In this document: positions 27,226 through 36,431 of the stretch, one piece after another
How the letters are laid out: every line of letters begins with the position of its first letter
Position numbering within the stretch: position 1 is the stretch's first letter
The notes under the pieces: model-generated
Told to the model about the DNA's origin: nothing
What the model saw: the letters and a program-made list of their open reading frames with translations, nothing else
Database searches by the model: none
Source: Candidatus Heimdallarchaeota archaeon
GTDB taxonomy: Archaea > Asgardarchaeota > Heimdallarchaeia > Heimdallarchaeales > Heimdallarchaeaceae
Assembly (NCBI GenBank): GCA_030607575.1
Contig: JAUWJS010000008.1
Location: forward strand, 1 to 43,319
Length of the DNA stretch: 43,319 nucleotides
Reading direction: 5' to 3'
Made by a program: the position numbers and the translations under genes

Positions 27226-28617
27226 TTATCTTTTCTTGCCTTTTTGCTCTTTCATTTCCAGAACAATTTCACTAATCAAATGAATAAGATTTGCACTTAA
27301 AACATCAAGACTATTTTTAAGTTCTCGAACAGCTTGAGTAAGATCATCAATCTTTTGCATTTGTTCTGCAGGTTGAACTTTCTGCACTTCTGTATCTACT
27401 TGTAACTCTTGATCAAAAATCATGAGATCTTTCTCAAATTGATCCATTTCAGGAGTTCTAGGTTCTGGTATTGAAGTAATGTCACCTTTAATTACAGATT
27501 TAGCAGTTTTCTTGCGTTTTTCCTTCTTACTTTTATCGCGTTCTTCTTTTTCACGAATTCTTTCCAAATAAGGTAGGATTTGTGCGTAATCAACTCCTTC
27601 TCTGCGAGCCATATCTGTCAAGAGAATGTCACGATATCCAGGATCTTCGATTTTCAATTCATCTATATCTTTCTCTAATTCCTGAATTATTGCAATTGCT
27701 TCGTAAACATTTTTGTGAGGAGTTTTTACTTCTGGTTCTCTTTCAACAGTTTTTGTGTCTCTAACTTCTTCTTTTAATGATTTCATAGCTTTTATAACTT
27801 CAGCCTTGACTGTATCGGTTTCTCCTTCAGAGAGAACTTCCTTAACCATATCAAGTTTACTCACAGATTCAAAAGATTTTTCTATAGTTTTTTCTTTGAT
27901 ATCTATATCTTCTTCAGCTTCTTCTGCAAGTTCTTCATCTTGTTTTGTAAATGTTGGGGGAACTGATACATATTTAAATAGGTTTTTAGCAAAATTGGAA
28001 TTATCTCTTAATTCAATTCCTGATTTGGAATCAGATAACAAAAGGTATGAACCACATACAAAAACTGTTCCTAAACCATAAGAAGATATACACATAACAG
28101 CAGAACTAGGTGGATCGCTTGTTTTTTTTGTCCTAACTAGTTCCTCTACTCCTTCTTTGAGATGCAAGGAGCAACTGGAAACCATTGTTATTTCACTAAG
28201 ACCTTCAGTAATTGGGTGATTATAGAATTTTGAAACAATTACATTGCTTTCTAATTCTAAATCAAAGCTATGGTAATCAAAAATTTGATTAGCTACAATT
28301 TCTACATTAAAATGTTTGAGCAGTGTGTTCAGATTAGTATTTAATCCCTTATCTCCTCCTGCATTAGAGAAAATTGCTAGTGCTCCACCCTCATCAACAA
28401 ATCTTAGCAATGCTTTAACTTCATGCCCCATAATCTTTGAACCATCAGGACACAAGAAGACAAAGATGTCAAATTTGGAAATGTTTGAATATTTTATAGG
28501 ATATGAATCATGTTTACTTATTTCATGTCCTTCTCCTTCAAGTATGTTTGCTAGTTTCTGAAAATTCTCAAAAATTTTTCCTCTCTCTTTTTGAGTTTCA
28601 TCGAAAAGTATTTTCAT
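27226..28617 (-). CDS. IFT52/GldG 'GIFT'-like domain protein with coiled-coil C-terminus (candidate)
   Basis: HEVKALLRFVDEGGALAIFSNAGGDKGLNTNLNTLLKHFNVEIVANQIFDYHSFD...; C-terminal charged helices. Confidence 0.55.
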   Translation of the reverse strand: MKILFDETQKERGKIFENFQKLANILEGEGHEISKHDSYPIKYSNISKFDIFVFLCPDGSKIMGHEVKALLRFVDEGGALAIFSNAGGDKGLNTNLNTLLKHFNVEIVANQIFDYHSFDLELESNVIVSKFYNHPITEGLSEITMVSSCSLHLKEGVEELVRTKKTSDPPSSAVMCISSYGLGTVFVCGSYLLLSDSKSGIELRDNSNFAKNLFKYVSVPPTFTKQDEELAEEAEEDIDIKEKTIEKSFESVSKLDMVKEVLSEGETDTVKAEVIKAMKSLKEEVRDTKTVEREPEVKTPHKNVYEAIAIIQELEKDIDELKIEDPGYRDILLTDMARREGVDYAQILPYLERIREKEERDKSKKEKRKKTAKSVIKGDITSIPEPRTPEMDQFEKDLMIFDQELQVDTEVQKVQPAEQMQKIDDLTQAVRELKNSLDVLSANLIHLISEIVLEMKEQKGKKR

Positions 28618-28818
28618 TTATTCACCCAATTTATTCTTATTGCCTTAGAGACGTATCTGAGTACATTAACCTTATTTAACTATATTTACTGCTTAATAAA
28701 TAAAAGGTTGCTGTTGGTATTTTTATGCGAAAAAAAAATATTTGTTTAGTGAAAAATTGTCTTTTTATGCAGTAAAGGATAAAAAGGACTAAAAAAATAA
28801 TACCTATCCGGTGAATTT

Positions 28819-29673
28819 ATGTCTAGTAGTGATTTTGGAAAACTTAAGGAAATGGCTTCAGCCAGATTGGACATAGTAATTCTTCATTCTCAAAAAGGTG
28901 GACCAGGTAAAACAACTCTATCATGTAATATGGCACATGAACTTGCTAAAAGAGGGAATAAAACCATTTTAATAGACTTAGATATAGCACAACCAACAAT
29001 TCAGCACATCTTTAAAATTCCAGATAAGAAGATCAAACATACCATAAATGATATTCTTATGGGAAAAAAGAAAGTCAGTGAAGATGTAGTTCTTAAGACA
29101 AAGTATCCTAATTTGCATCTAATTGTTGCAAAGGAAAATGTCGAGTATGGTGAAGGTTTGCTTTCACTTCTTGAAGACATTCAACAGTATTCTTTCTTTG
29201 CTCTACATGAAATGACCAAATTTCTCAAAAGAATGGGATTTAGATACGTTGTTTATGATTTAGCTCCTGGTTACAGAATGGAGTCAGTTAATGCTGCGGC
29301 TATAGCAGATGCTAGAATTTTTGTAATCAGACCTTCCACTTTCAGCTTTGAAGGAGCAAAACAGATGTTAAGAGACATCTACAAAAAATTAGACATAAGA
29401 TCTCTTAGCTTCTTCGTATTTAATCAATTACCCCCAAAATTGAAAGATGAAAGTCAGAAATTATTGGAAGATTGGAAAGACGAACTTATAAAAATCTATA
29501 AACCAGATAAAATCACTTTTCTAGATTTCTTGCCAATATCATTCGATGTCATGGAACAGGGGATAAAAGGAGAGTATATCTTTCCTGAAGATTCAATTCT
29601 TTATGAAAAGCTATCTGAAATGGTAGACAAAGTAATTCAAAATATAGACGAAATGAAGAAAAATAGGGCTTAA
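28819..29673 (+). CDS. ParA/MinD-like (SIMIBI) ATPase
   Basis: LHSQKGGPGKTTLSCNMAHELAKRGNKTILIDLDIAQPTIQ deviant Walker A and Walker A' regions; YVVYDLAPGYR Walker B. Confidence 0.92.
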   Translation: MSSSDFGKLKEMASARLDIVILHSQKGGPGKTTLSCNMAHELAKRGNKTILIDLDIAQPTIQHIFKIPDKKIKHTINDILMGKKKVSEDVVLKTKYPNLHLIVAKENVEYGEGLLSLLEDIQQYSFFALHEMTKFLKRMGFRYVVYDLAPGYRMESVNAAAIADARIFVIRPSTFSFEGAKQMLRDIYKKLDIRSLSFFVFNQLPPKLKDESQKLLEDWKDELIKIYKPDKITFLDFLPISFDVMEQGIKGEYIFPEDSILYEKLSEMVDKVIQNIDEMKKNRA

Positions 29674-29745
29674 TCTTGAGAAAATATCTAAAATTTCGCG
29701 ATTCTTATATGAAATTTTATAATAGCTAAAGTAAACTGTAGTATT

Positions 29746-30729
29746 ATGAGCCTAATCAAGAAATTTCAATGTCCTCATTGCAATGCTCCGATGGATGTTA
29801 ATCCTGAGGACGCAATCTTTAACTGTGTATCTTGTGGACAAGCAGTTCTAGCGGATGGATCTAAATTTGATAATCATCACATCCTAAGGAATACGCTCAA
29901 CCAGAAAAAAATACACAATATTGTGAAGGAGTTTATTAGGAAAAAAGGGTTCATGAGGGGAATTAAAGGTTACAAGATTACAAACATTACCCCAACATTG
30001 ATGCCTTTTTGGGTTGTAACTTCTGATGCGTATACCCATTTTGTAGGATACCTCAGATATACAGAAACAAGAACTAGAACAGTAGGTACTGGAAAAAATA
30101 GACGAACGGTAACTGAAAGCGTTACAGTCTACAGACCAATCGACAGAGAAATAAGAGAAAAGCGTGCAGATGTTTTACTTGGGAGGAGAGGAAGTTCTAT
30201 TTTTGGATATGATAGAATAAAAGATATCGTGAGAGCAGAGTTTCCAAATGCAGTTCCATTTAACCATGATCAATTACTGGCTGATGAGAAAGAATTTAAC
30301 TATCTTTCATCAGAAATAGATTTAGAAGCAGCAAATCAGCTAGGTAAAACTATTGTTTTTGACAATCATAGAGCTCAAGCAGAGAGAGCGTGCACTAAAG
30401 TTTTCGACTGCGCTACACAATTAACTTACACTGGTACTTATTTCTTACATGCTCCAGTTTGGCAGATAGAATATGAGTTCAAAGGAGAAACCTACAGAAT
30501 GGCTATTTTAGGTAGTTCTGGGAAAATAATAATAGGAGAAATTCCCGTTACAACAGTTTTCAGAATTATTTTTCTCTCGCTAACTGTACTAATTCTAGGA
30601 GGAGCTGGAGTTTTGAGTTACTTCTTCCAAACTTTAGTTTATGTGCCAATAATAGCGGGAATTGTTGCAGCAGCGGTAGGATTCTTCACGCTTAAGAATA
30701 CCTTCAAACCTAAATCGGTGGTTGACTAA
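29746..30729 (+). CDS. Zinc-ribbon protein with C-terminal TM hairpin
   Basis: FQCPHCNAPMDVNPEDAIFNCVSCGQ N-terminus; C-terminal hydrophobic hairpin; paralogous to the next ORF. Confidence 0.8.
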   Translation: MSLIKKFQCPHCNAPMDVNPEDAIFNCVSCGQAVLADGSKFDNHHILRNTLNQKKIHNIVKEFIRKKGFMRGIKGYKITNITPTLMPFWVVTSDAYTHFVGYLRYTETRTRTVGTGKNRRTVTESVTVYRPIDREIREKRADVLLGRRGSSIFGYDRIKDIVRAEFPNAVPFNHDQLLADEKEFNYLSSEIDLEAANQLGKTIVFDNHRAQAERACTKVFDCATQLTYTGTYFLHAPVWQIEYEFKGETYRMAILGSSGKIIIGEIPVTTVFRIIFLSLTVLILGGAGVLSYFFQTLVYVPIIAGIVAAAVGFFTLKNTFKPKSVVD

Positions 30730-30730
30730 A

Positions 30731-31717
30731 ATGAATGTAAGATCAATAATGTGCCCAAATTGTGCTGCTCCTTTAGAATTAGAAGCTACACAATCTCATG
30801 TTACATGTCCATATTGTTCTGTAACAAGTGAACTGAAGAAAGTAACTGATCTGATTGAACATTATATGTTACCTGTTGTTTATGATGTTGAGCAAATTAG
30901 AACTGAACTTGTAGGTGACATACTTAAATATCCAGGTGCTCCTGAAGATTTGCATAAATCATTAAAAATTACTAAATTGGACTTAAAATTTTACCCCTAT
31001 TTCATTGTAACCGTTCACCTTCGAACAGAATACAAAGGAAATGGTGAATATGCTACATTTAGCAATCGATACAAATCCGGATATAGACATATCAGTACTC
31101 ATCTGAAACCTGAACAAGGAGTATTTGATGATACTAGAGAGTTCATAATATATGCAGCTGAAGATGCAATACATGATTTAATCAACTTTGAAATATCCAC
31201 AAGAGGTAAAAGGTACTTCCAAGCACTCGAGGCGGAGAAAGTTAAGGCAGATGTAGTTCCTAGTATTTTCGATTTAGATCAAGCTAAGAATGAAGCTACA
31301 CACTCAATGAGAGAAATCCATAAAGGACTGATGCTCAAAGAATTAGCTCAAATTCTTGAAGTTAGAGATCAACCAGAAATAAAAGGTGTATATTTGTTAC
31401 ACATTCCATTTTATTTCATTGAATTTGAAGCAGCGGGAAATAAGCATAATGCTATATTAGATGGAGCAACAGGTAGGACTGTACTAACAGATGTACCTCG
31501 CGAAACATCCTACTGGATACAAGTTGGATTTCTAACTACTATCTTTGCAGCTGTAGGATTAGCAGGAATTTATTTAGCTGTTCAGAGTATTCTATTTTAT
31601 TTTGGAATTTTCGGTGCAATCGCTGGTCTCATTCTTGCTGGTAGAACATTACAACTTGGGCTTAAATCTAGACATAGAGAAACACAAAGGTCAAAGAAAA
31701 GGAGATTCAAGAGATAA
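30731..31717 (+). CDS. Zinc-ribbon protein with C-terminal TM hairpin (tandem paralogue)
   Basis: IMCPNCAAPLELEATQSHVTCPYCS; HIPFYFIEFEAAGNKHNAILDGATGRTVL parallels HAPVWQIEYEFKGETYRMAILGSSGKIII in the preceding ORF. Confidence 0.8.
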   Translation: MNVRSIMCPNCAAPLELEATQSHVTCPYCSVTSELKKVTDLIEHYMLPVVYDVEQIRTELVGDILKYPGAPEDLHKSLKITKLDLKFYPYFIVTVHLRTEYKGNGEYATFSNRYKSGYRHISTHLKPEQGVFDDTREFIIYAAEDAIHDLINFEISTRGKRYFQALEAEKVKADVVPSIFDLDQAKNEATHSMREIHKGLMLKELAQILEVRDQPEIKGVYLLHIPFYFIEFEAAGNKHNAILDGATGRTVLTDVPRETSYWIQVGFLTTIFAAVGLAGIYLAVQSILFYFGIFGAIAGLILAGRTLQLGLKSRHRETQRSKKRRFKR

Positions 31718-31767
31718 TTTTTCTCTTTTACCTTTTTATTTAAAAGGGGATAGAATATTTAAAAATC

Positions 31768-32508
31768 ATGAGCGATTCCATTCCTATTTTTTTCGATTTT
31801 GGAGGAACTTTAGTTGATACTCTAGAAGTAACTCGTCAAGTTTTCAAAGAAGCTTTAGGAAAAGATTTCCCTAGCACCAAAATTAGACAGATGTACAAAG
31901 ATGTATCGAGAAAAGGACAAAGTATGTCAATGTTTTTCAAATATCCAGTAAATCCTGTTAAACTCTTGATTAAGAAAAATAAATTGGCCTCTCTTCAGAA
32001 AAAAAAATTTATGGAAATAGTTGAATTGTACCCTGAAATGCAAGAAACCTTGTTAAAGATCAAAGAATTAGATGAAAATATTTTACTCATTTTAGTCACA
32101 CAGAATCCACTGATGGAAGACGAAACTGCTTCTAATGTCTTGATGGAGAAACTTTTTGGTAAAGATAATCCCTTTGACCAGCTCTTAGCTGGAGAAGATA
32201 AATTTGAGTTGATTGTTCACAACTTCGACCCAGATGCCATTGCTAGAGGAATTTTTGTTGGTGATTTACCAAATGATGTTTATGTTTCTAAGATGTTAAA
32301 GATTCCTTGTTTTGGGGTAACTTGGGGATATTCAGAAGAAGGGGAGTTAGACACACCATTTATCGTTGATGAAATATTAGAACTCATAGAAATGGTAGAA
32401 GATCACCTAGAAGATTTAAAAGAGGAATTATCAGAAGAGATAGAAGAGGTTGAATTTGAAGAAATAGAATTTGATGAGACTGATGATTTTGAACTAGTTG
32501 ATGAGTAA
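31768..32508 (+). CDS. HAD-superfamily hydrolase-like protein with strongly acidic C-terminal tail
   Basis: IPIFFDFGGTLVDT motif I (DxG), LVTQNP, GIFVGDLPNDV; tail EELSEEIEEVEFEEIEFDETDDFELVDE. Confidence 0.8.
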   Translation: MSDSIPIFFDFGGTLVDTLEVTRQVFKEALGKDFPSTKIRQMYKDVSRKGQSMSMFFKYPVNPVKLLIKKNKLASLQKKKFMEIVELYPEMQETLLKIKELDENILLILVTQNPLMEDETASNVLMEKLFGKDNPFDQLLAGEDKFELIVHNFDPDAIARGIFVGDLPNDVYVSKMLKIPCFGVTWGYSEEGELDTPFIVDEILELIEMVEDHLEDLKEELSEEIEEVEFEEIEFDETDDFELVDE

Positions 32509-32515
32509 AAGGAAA

Positions 32516-32848
32516 TTATTCATTGATGTCCAGTATGAATTTTGCAACTTCTTTAGCTACTCTTGAAATTTTATCCTTATTAGTATCTATTAATTCTGCA
32601 GATTCTTTTTCAGCTTTTATTATTAACATCTCGAACTGTTTTGTATCTCTCGCTTCCTCGATTTTCTTTTTGAGTATCTCTCTCGCTTCATGTTTTGCCT
32701 GCTCCAACCTTCTTACTCTATCACTTTGAGCTTTTTCAATTAGAAAAGATGATTCATTATTAGCTTCTGATACAATTTGGTCTGCTTGTCGTTCAGCAAT
32801 CTTTATTTGTTCTATAATCTCTTGTTCTTTTGATGGCAAATATCTCAC
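32516..32848 (-). CDS. atpH: A-type ATP synthase subunit H (G-like peripheral stalk)
   Basis: 110-aa fully helical coiled coil (EQEIIEQIKIAERQADQIVSEANNESSFLIEKAQSD) adjacent to A-ATPase genes. Confidence 0.75.
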   Translation of the reverse strand: MRYLPSKEQEIIEQIKIAERQADQIVSEANNESSFLIEKAQSDRVRRLEQAKHEAREILKKKIEEARDTKQFEMLIIKAEKESAELIDTNKDKISRVAKEVAKFILDINE

Positions 32849-33888
32849 CGGACATATCTTTTCTCACTAGTTATGTAAGAGGGCAACATGCTAAACTTCT
32901 TTCTAATGAAGACTTTGAAAACTTAATAAATAAACCTTATGAAGCCTTCATAAATCATTTGACTTCTTTTGAAATTGGAGAGATTCTTAGGTTAGAGCCA
33001 TCTTATCAATCTCATGAGATAGAGCGTATTTTAACAAGACAATTGTTAGATCAATATGATTTCATACTTCAAAACATGCCTAAATGGGGAAAAGAATTTC
33101 TTGAAGCATATATGATTAAATTCGAGGTAATGAATCTTCAGAGGATTATTAGATACCTTTATTCAAAAGCTGAAGTCAATTTAAGAGATGTAATTAATTT
33201 ACGAGCTCAAGAGATGCTTGGGAGAACTTCTTTTATAGCAAAGCTTCTCCAGAGTGAAGATTTAGGTGTTTTTCTTGAAACAATAAAACTAACAGAGTAT
33301 AAGACGGTAATCGAAACATCTGAAATACTTTATAGCAAAGTGGGAGATATCTGGCCACTTGAGTTTGCTTTAAATGTACACTATTTGAATTTGATGTTAG
33401 AAAAAGCTCAAAAACTTCCTAGAAATCAAAGAAGTGGAGCAATAAGCTTTGTTCATCAAGAGCTGATTACAAGTGTTCTCCTTGTTATACTAAAAGCCGA
33501 TTTTGTAAATGTTGATGTAAAGGATGCTTTAGAGTTAATCTCATTACCAAAAGATATACCATTCAGACGACAGATTGTAGCTCTTGCTGATGAACGAAGT
33601 TTAAATATTGATTTAGAAATTCTCAAATCCTTAAATCAAGCTAAACTAACTGAAGGTATAGAGCGATATGAGAAAGATAAAATGTTTTTACACATAGAAA
33701 TTGCTTTGAGAGCGAGAGAATTAGAATTTATAAGAAAGGTTTACTATAATGACTTTGGACTTTTAAGTATCCTATGTTATCTTAAACAATACGAAGCTCA
33801 GATTCAGGATTTGAACAAACTGTTATATCTCAAGGAGTATAAGTTCCCTGTTGAAAAAACCAGGGAATTAATTGTAAGCCTTGTTTAG
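32830..33888 (+). CDS. atpC: A-type ATP synthase subunit C (V-type d)
   Basis: Helical, FLTSYVRGQHAKLLSNEDFENLIN...YEAFINHLTSFEIGEIL...VEVMNLQRIIRYLYS-type pattern; locus context. Confidence 0.85.
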   Translation: MMANISPDISFLTSYVRGQHAKLLSNEDFENLINKPYEAFINHLTSFEIGEILRLEPSYQSHEIERILTRQLLDQYDFILQNMPKWGKEFLEAYMIKFEVMNLQRIIRYLYSKAEVNLRDVINLRAQEMLGRTSFIAKLLQSEDLGVFLETIKLTEYKTVIETSEILYSKVGDIWPLEFALNVHYLNLMLEKAQKLPRNQRSGAISFVHQELITSVLLVILKADFVNVDVKDALELISLPKDIPFRRQIVALADERSLNIDLEILKSLNQAKLTEGIERYEKDKMFLHIEIALRARELEFIRKVYYNDFGLLSILCYLKQYEAQIQDLNKLLYLKEYKFPVEKTRELIVSLV

Positions 33889-33898
33889 ATGAACCTCG

Positions 33899-34378
33899 TC
33901 AAACAACGATATTTAGGAGTATGAATGCAATTAGTAGACCATAGATTGCTAACGCTTCACCAAGACCTAGATAAATCAGATTTGGTGTGAACACTTCTGA
34001 ATTTGCTGTTATTGAACCAATAGCAGCTGGTTCTCCTTTTGCTAATGTAATTGCCGCTCCTAGATTAGATACAACCATAATGAACATAGCTGCAATGTAA
34101 ATCCAACCGTAAGTTAGACTAAAATCTGCTAATTGCAAAGTACCATCAAGATAGGGTTGAATCTTCGTATACATTACAAATGCTATTAAGAGCCCATATA
34201 TAGCTAAGGCCTCCGCTAAAGCTAAATAGATTAATATGAAGATATTTAATCTCTGCTTTTCTGCAACGGCTGCAGCAGCTGCTTGAACTCCTTTTGCTAG
34301 CGGAATACCAGCTCCTAAAATCGTTAGCATAGTTCCTGCGATTCCAATTATTCCTAATACATATCCTTCAATTGCCAT
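33899..34378 (-). CDS. atpK: A-type ATP synthase subunit K (proteolipid c), duplicated hairpin
   Basis: Four TM segments; EALAIYGLLIAF occurs twice, once per hairpin. Confidence 0.95.
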   Translation of the reverse strand: MAIEGYVLGIIGIAGTMLTILGAGIPLAKGVQAAAAAVAEKQRLNIFILIYLALAEALAIYGLLIAFVMYTKIQPYLDGTLQLADFSLTYGWIYIAAMFIMVVSNLGAAITLAKGEPAAIGSITANSEVFTPNLIYLGLGEALAIYGLLIAFILLNIVV

Positions 34379-36431
34379 ATTTACTCAAATCCATTTCTTT
34401 ATTGAATACAAAAACTGGTTTATGTTGAATTCCACTTCCTTCATAGAATTTGCTGAAGAATTCATAAAAATGTAATCTTAAAGTTTGAACAAAAACTAAT
34501 AAACCTTCTAGAATTAGTACAAAAATATTACCAAGTACTAAAATTAGTATTTTAAAGAGAATAAATCCAACTTGCTCTGCTAATGCATTAATAACACTCA
34601 GGAAAACCGCATGAGCAATGAGCATTGCAAGCATTCTTCCATAAGAAATAGTGTTACTTATGAAAGAACTGAATGATTCTAGAAGGTGTATTAATCCCAT
34701 TCCCATTCCACTAAGAAAACTACGAAATATATTTTTTCTCTTCTTTTTAAACAAGATGGCCACAATCCCATGACCAAGCAGCGTTAATCCTACTCCAATA
34801 ATGACAGAGACAAGCCCAACTAAAAGAAAACCTCTACCTGCTGGATCAATTCCAATGTTTAAAATTCCCAGACTTGAGAGAAAATATATAATTGCTGCGT
34901 AAAGAAAAACTTGAGGAGTTGTTTGTTCTAATATTTCTGAATACTCCTTGTGTTTTATCTGATTTACTACTCTAAGAACTATTCCTAATATGATATGAAG
35001 AGCTCCTATGATCAAAGTTAAGTTGAAAATTTCTACTAAATCCTTAATTGGACTTATAAAGGGGTATTCTAATCCAAATAGATATACTGGGTTAGTATAC
35101 CCATGTTCTCTAATCCCTAATATCTCAACAATATGAAAACCAAAGGCTTCACCAAAAATGAATCCCATAATTGACGAAGTAATACCCATTACTAGTACAA
35201 GTAGAAACATTTGTCTTATACTTTTTTTCAACCCCCTAGCTAATACTCCTGTTAAACCAATTACAAGAAAAATTAGACCATGACCTACATCGCCAAACAT
35301 AATTCCAAAGAAAATACTAAATGTAAAAATTAAGAAAATCGTAGGATCGACCTCATTGGATGCAGGAAGTCCATAAAGAGCCACAATATTCTGAAATGCG
35401 CTCTTAAGAGGATTCTTTGCTGGAGCTACAGGGATGTTTTTCATCCCTTCCGAAGGTTCATCATATTCCAGTATTACCTCTGGAAACTCAACTAAAGTTT
35501 CCTCAAGTATCCCAATTTCCTTTTCTGATACCCATCCTTGAAAAACTACTATTTTCTTGGTTTGCTTTGCAGAGACGTATATATTTAAGAAGTGACTATA
35601 GCTTTCGATTGACAATTTTATAGCAACAATATCCTCTTTATGTCTTATTGCAAATTGGTGTAGGCCATTTTCAATTTTAGATACTTCTTCACTTAAGTTA
35701 TTAAATTCATTTAGAATTTCTTCCTCAAGTTCAGTTTTATCTAAATGAATCGGACCTTGATAGTTGTATCTATACCATCTTACAATAGATAGCTCTTTGA
35801 TAAGTTTGGATATTTCTCCTTTTTTTCCTTTAACGTAAACAAAATATCTATCTTTAATTAAGGAAATTACTTCGTGTTTCTTAAAATGGGAAACAAAGCT
35901 TTCTGCATCTTCAATTCTAGATGTTGTTAATACTCCTATTAATGCTCTCTCATCAGAATCTACATTATACGGTCGTTCTTCTTCAATAAGTCTAAAACCC
36001 TTAGCAATTAGTTGGTCATTTTCTTTTAATTCAGTAAGTTCTTCCAATTTATCCTTTAAATTCTTAATTTCACTATTAAAGTTAGTAATCTGATTTTCTA
36101 GTTTTATTTCTATTTCTTCTAAATTCTCCCAGTTCTCAAAAATAGGTGATATCGTTTTCTGTTTTTTATATGCTCTAGCTAATTTTTGTCTAAATTTCTC
36201 CTTAGGCTCAGGAATTTGAACTATAAGATCTTTATAAGCCGATTCTAAGTGTCTAATTTTTTCCATTTTGGATGATGGATAAAAGTCTTCCAATCCTTCT
36301 ATCGATATATTGTGCTTTACCATCAAACTTTCAGTTTCAGCCATTCTAATAACTACTTGAGGAAACACCTCTTTCGGTGTTATTATCGTTGCTTCAAACA
36401 TTTTATCTGGAAATAAACCCATTTTCTTCAC
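34368..36431 (-). CDS. atpI: A-type ATP synthase subunit I (a)
   Basis: 687 aa; soluble N-terminus, then FGIMFGDVGHGLIFL, SYGRMLAMLIAHAVFLSVIN, LEGLLVFVQTLRLHFYEFFSKFYEGSG. Confidence 0.96.
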   Translation of the reverse strand: MKKMGLFPDKMFEATIITPKEVFPQVVIRMAETESLMVKHNISIEGLEDFYPSSKMEKIRHLESAYKDLIVQIPEPKEKFRQKLARAYKKQKTISPIFENWENLEEIEIKLENQITNFNSEIKNLKDKLEELTELKENDQLIAKGFRLIEEERPYNVDSDERALIGVLTTSRIEDAESFVSHFKKHEVISLIKDRYFVYVKGKKGEISKLIKELSIVRWYRYNYQGPIHLDKTELEEEILNEFNNLSEEVSKIENGLHQFAIRHKEDIVAIKLSIESYSHFLNIYVSAKQTKKIVVFQGWVSEKEIGILEETLVEFPEVILEYDEPSEGMKNIPVAPAKNPLKSAFQNIVALYGLPASNEVDPTIFLIFTFSIFFGIMFGDVGHGLIFLVIGLTGVLARGLKKSIRQMFLLVLVMGITSSIMGFIFGEAFGFHIVEILGIREHGYTNPVYLFGLEYPFISPIKDLVEIFNLTLIIGALHIILGIVLRVVNQIKHKEYSEILEQTTPQVFLYAAIIYFLSSLGILNIGIDPAGRGFLLVGLVSVIIGVGLTLLGHGIVAILFKKKRKNIFRSFLSGMGMGLIHLLESFSSFISNTISYGRMLAMLIAHAVFLSVINALAEQVGFILFKILILVLGNIFVLILEGLLVFVQTLRLHFYEFFSKFYEGSGIQHKPVFVFNKEMDLSKYGN

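Noticed and set aside
27755-28081. 108-aa plus-strand ORF opposite the GIFT-like gene
   Set aside because: Low-complexity Ser-rich shadow of an Glu-rich coiled-coil region on the other strand.
28621-28818. AT-rich 198-bp gap as a possible ncRNA gene
   Set aside because: Only A/T runs and short repeated 'tttttatgc' words; no convincing structure. Most likely a divergent promoter region.
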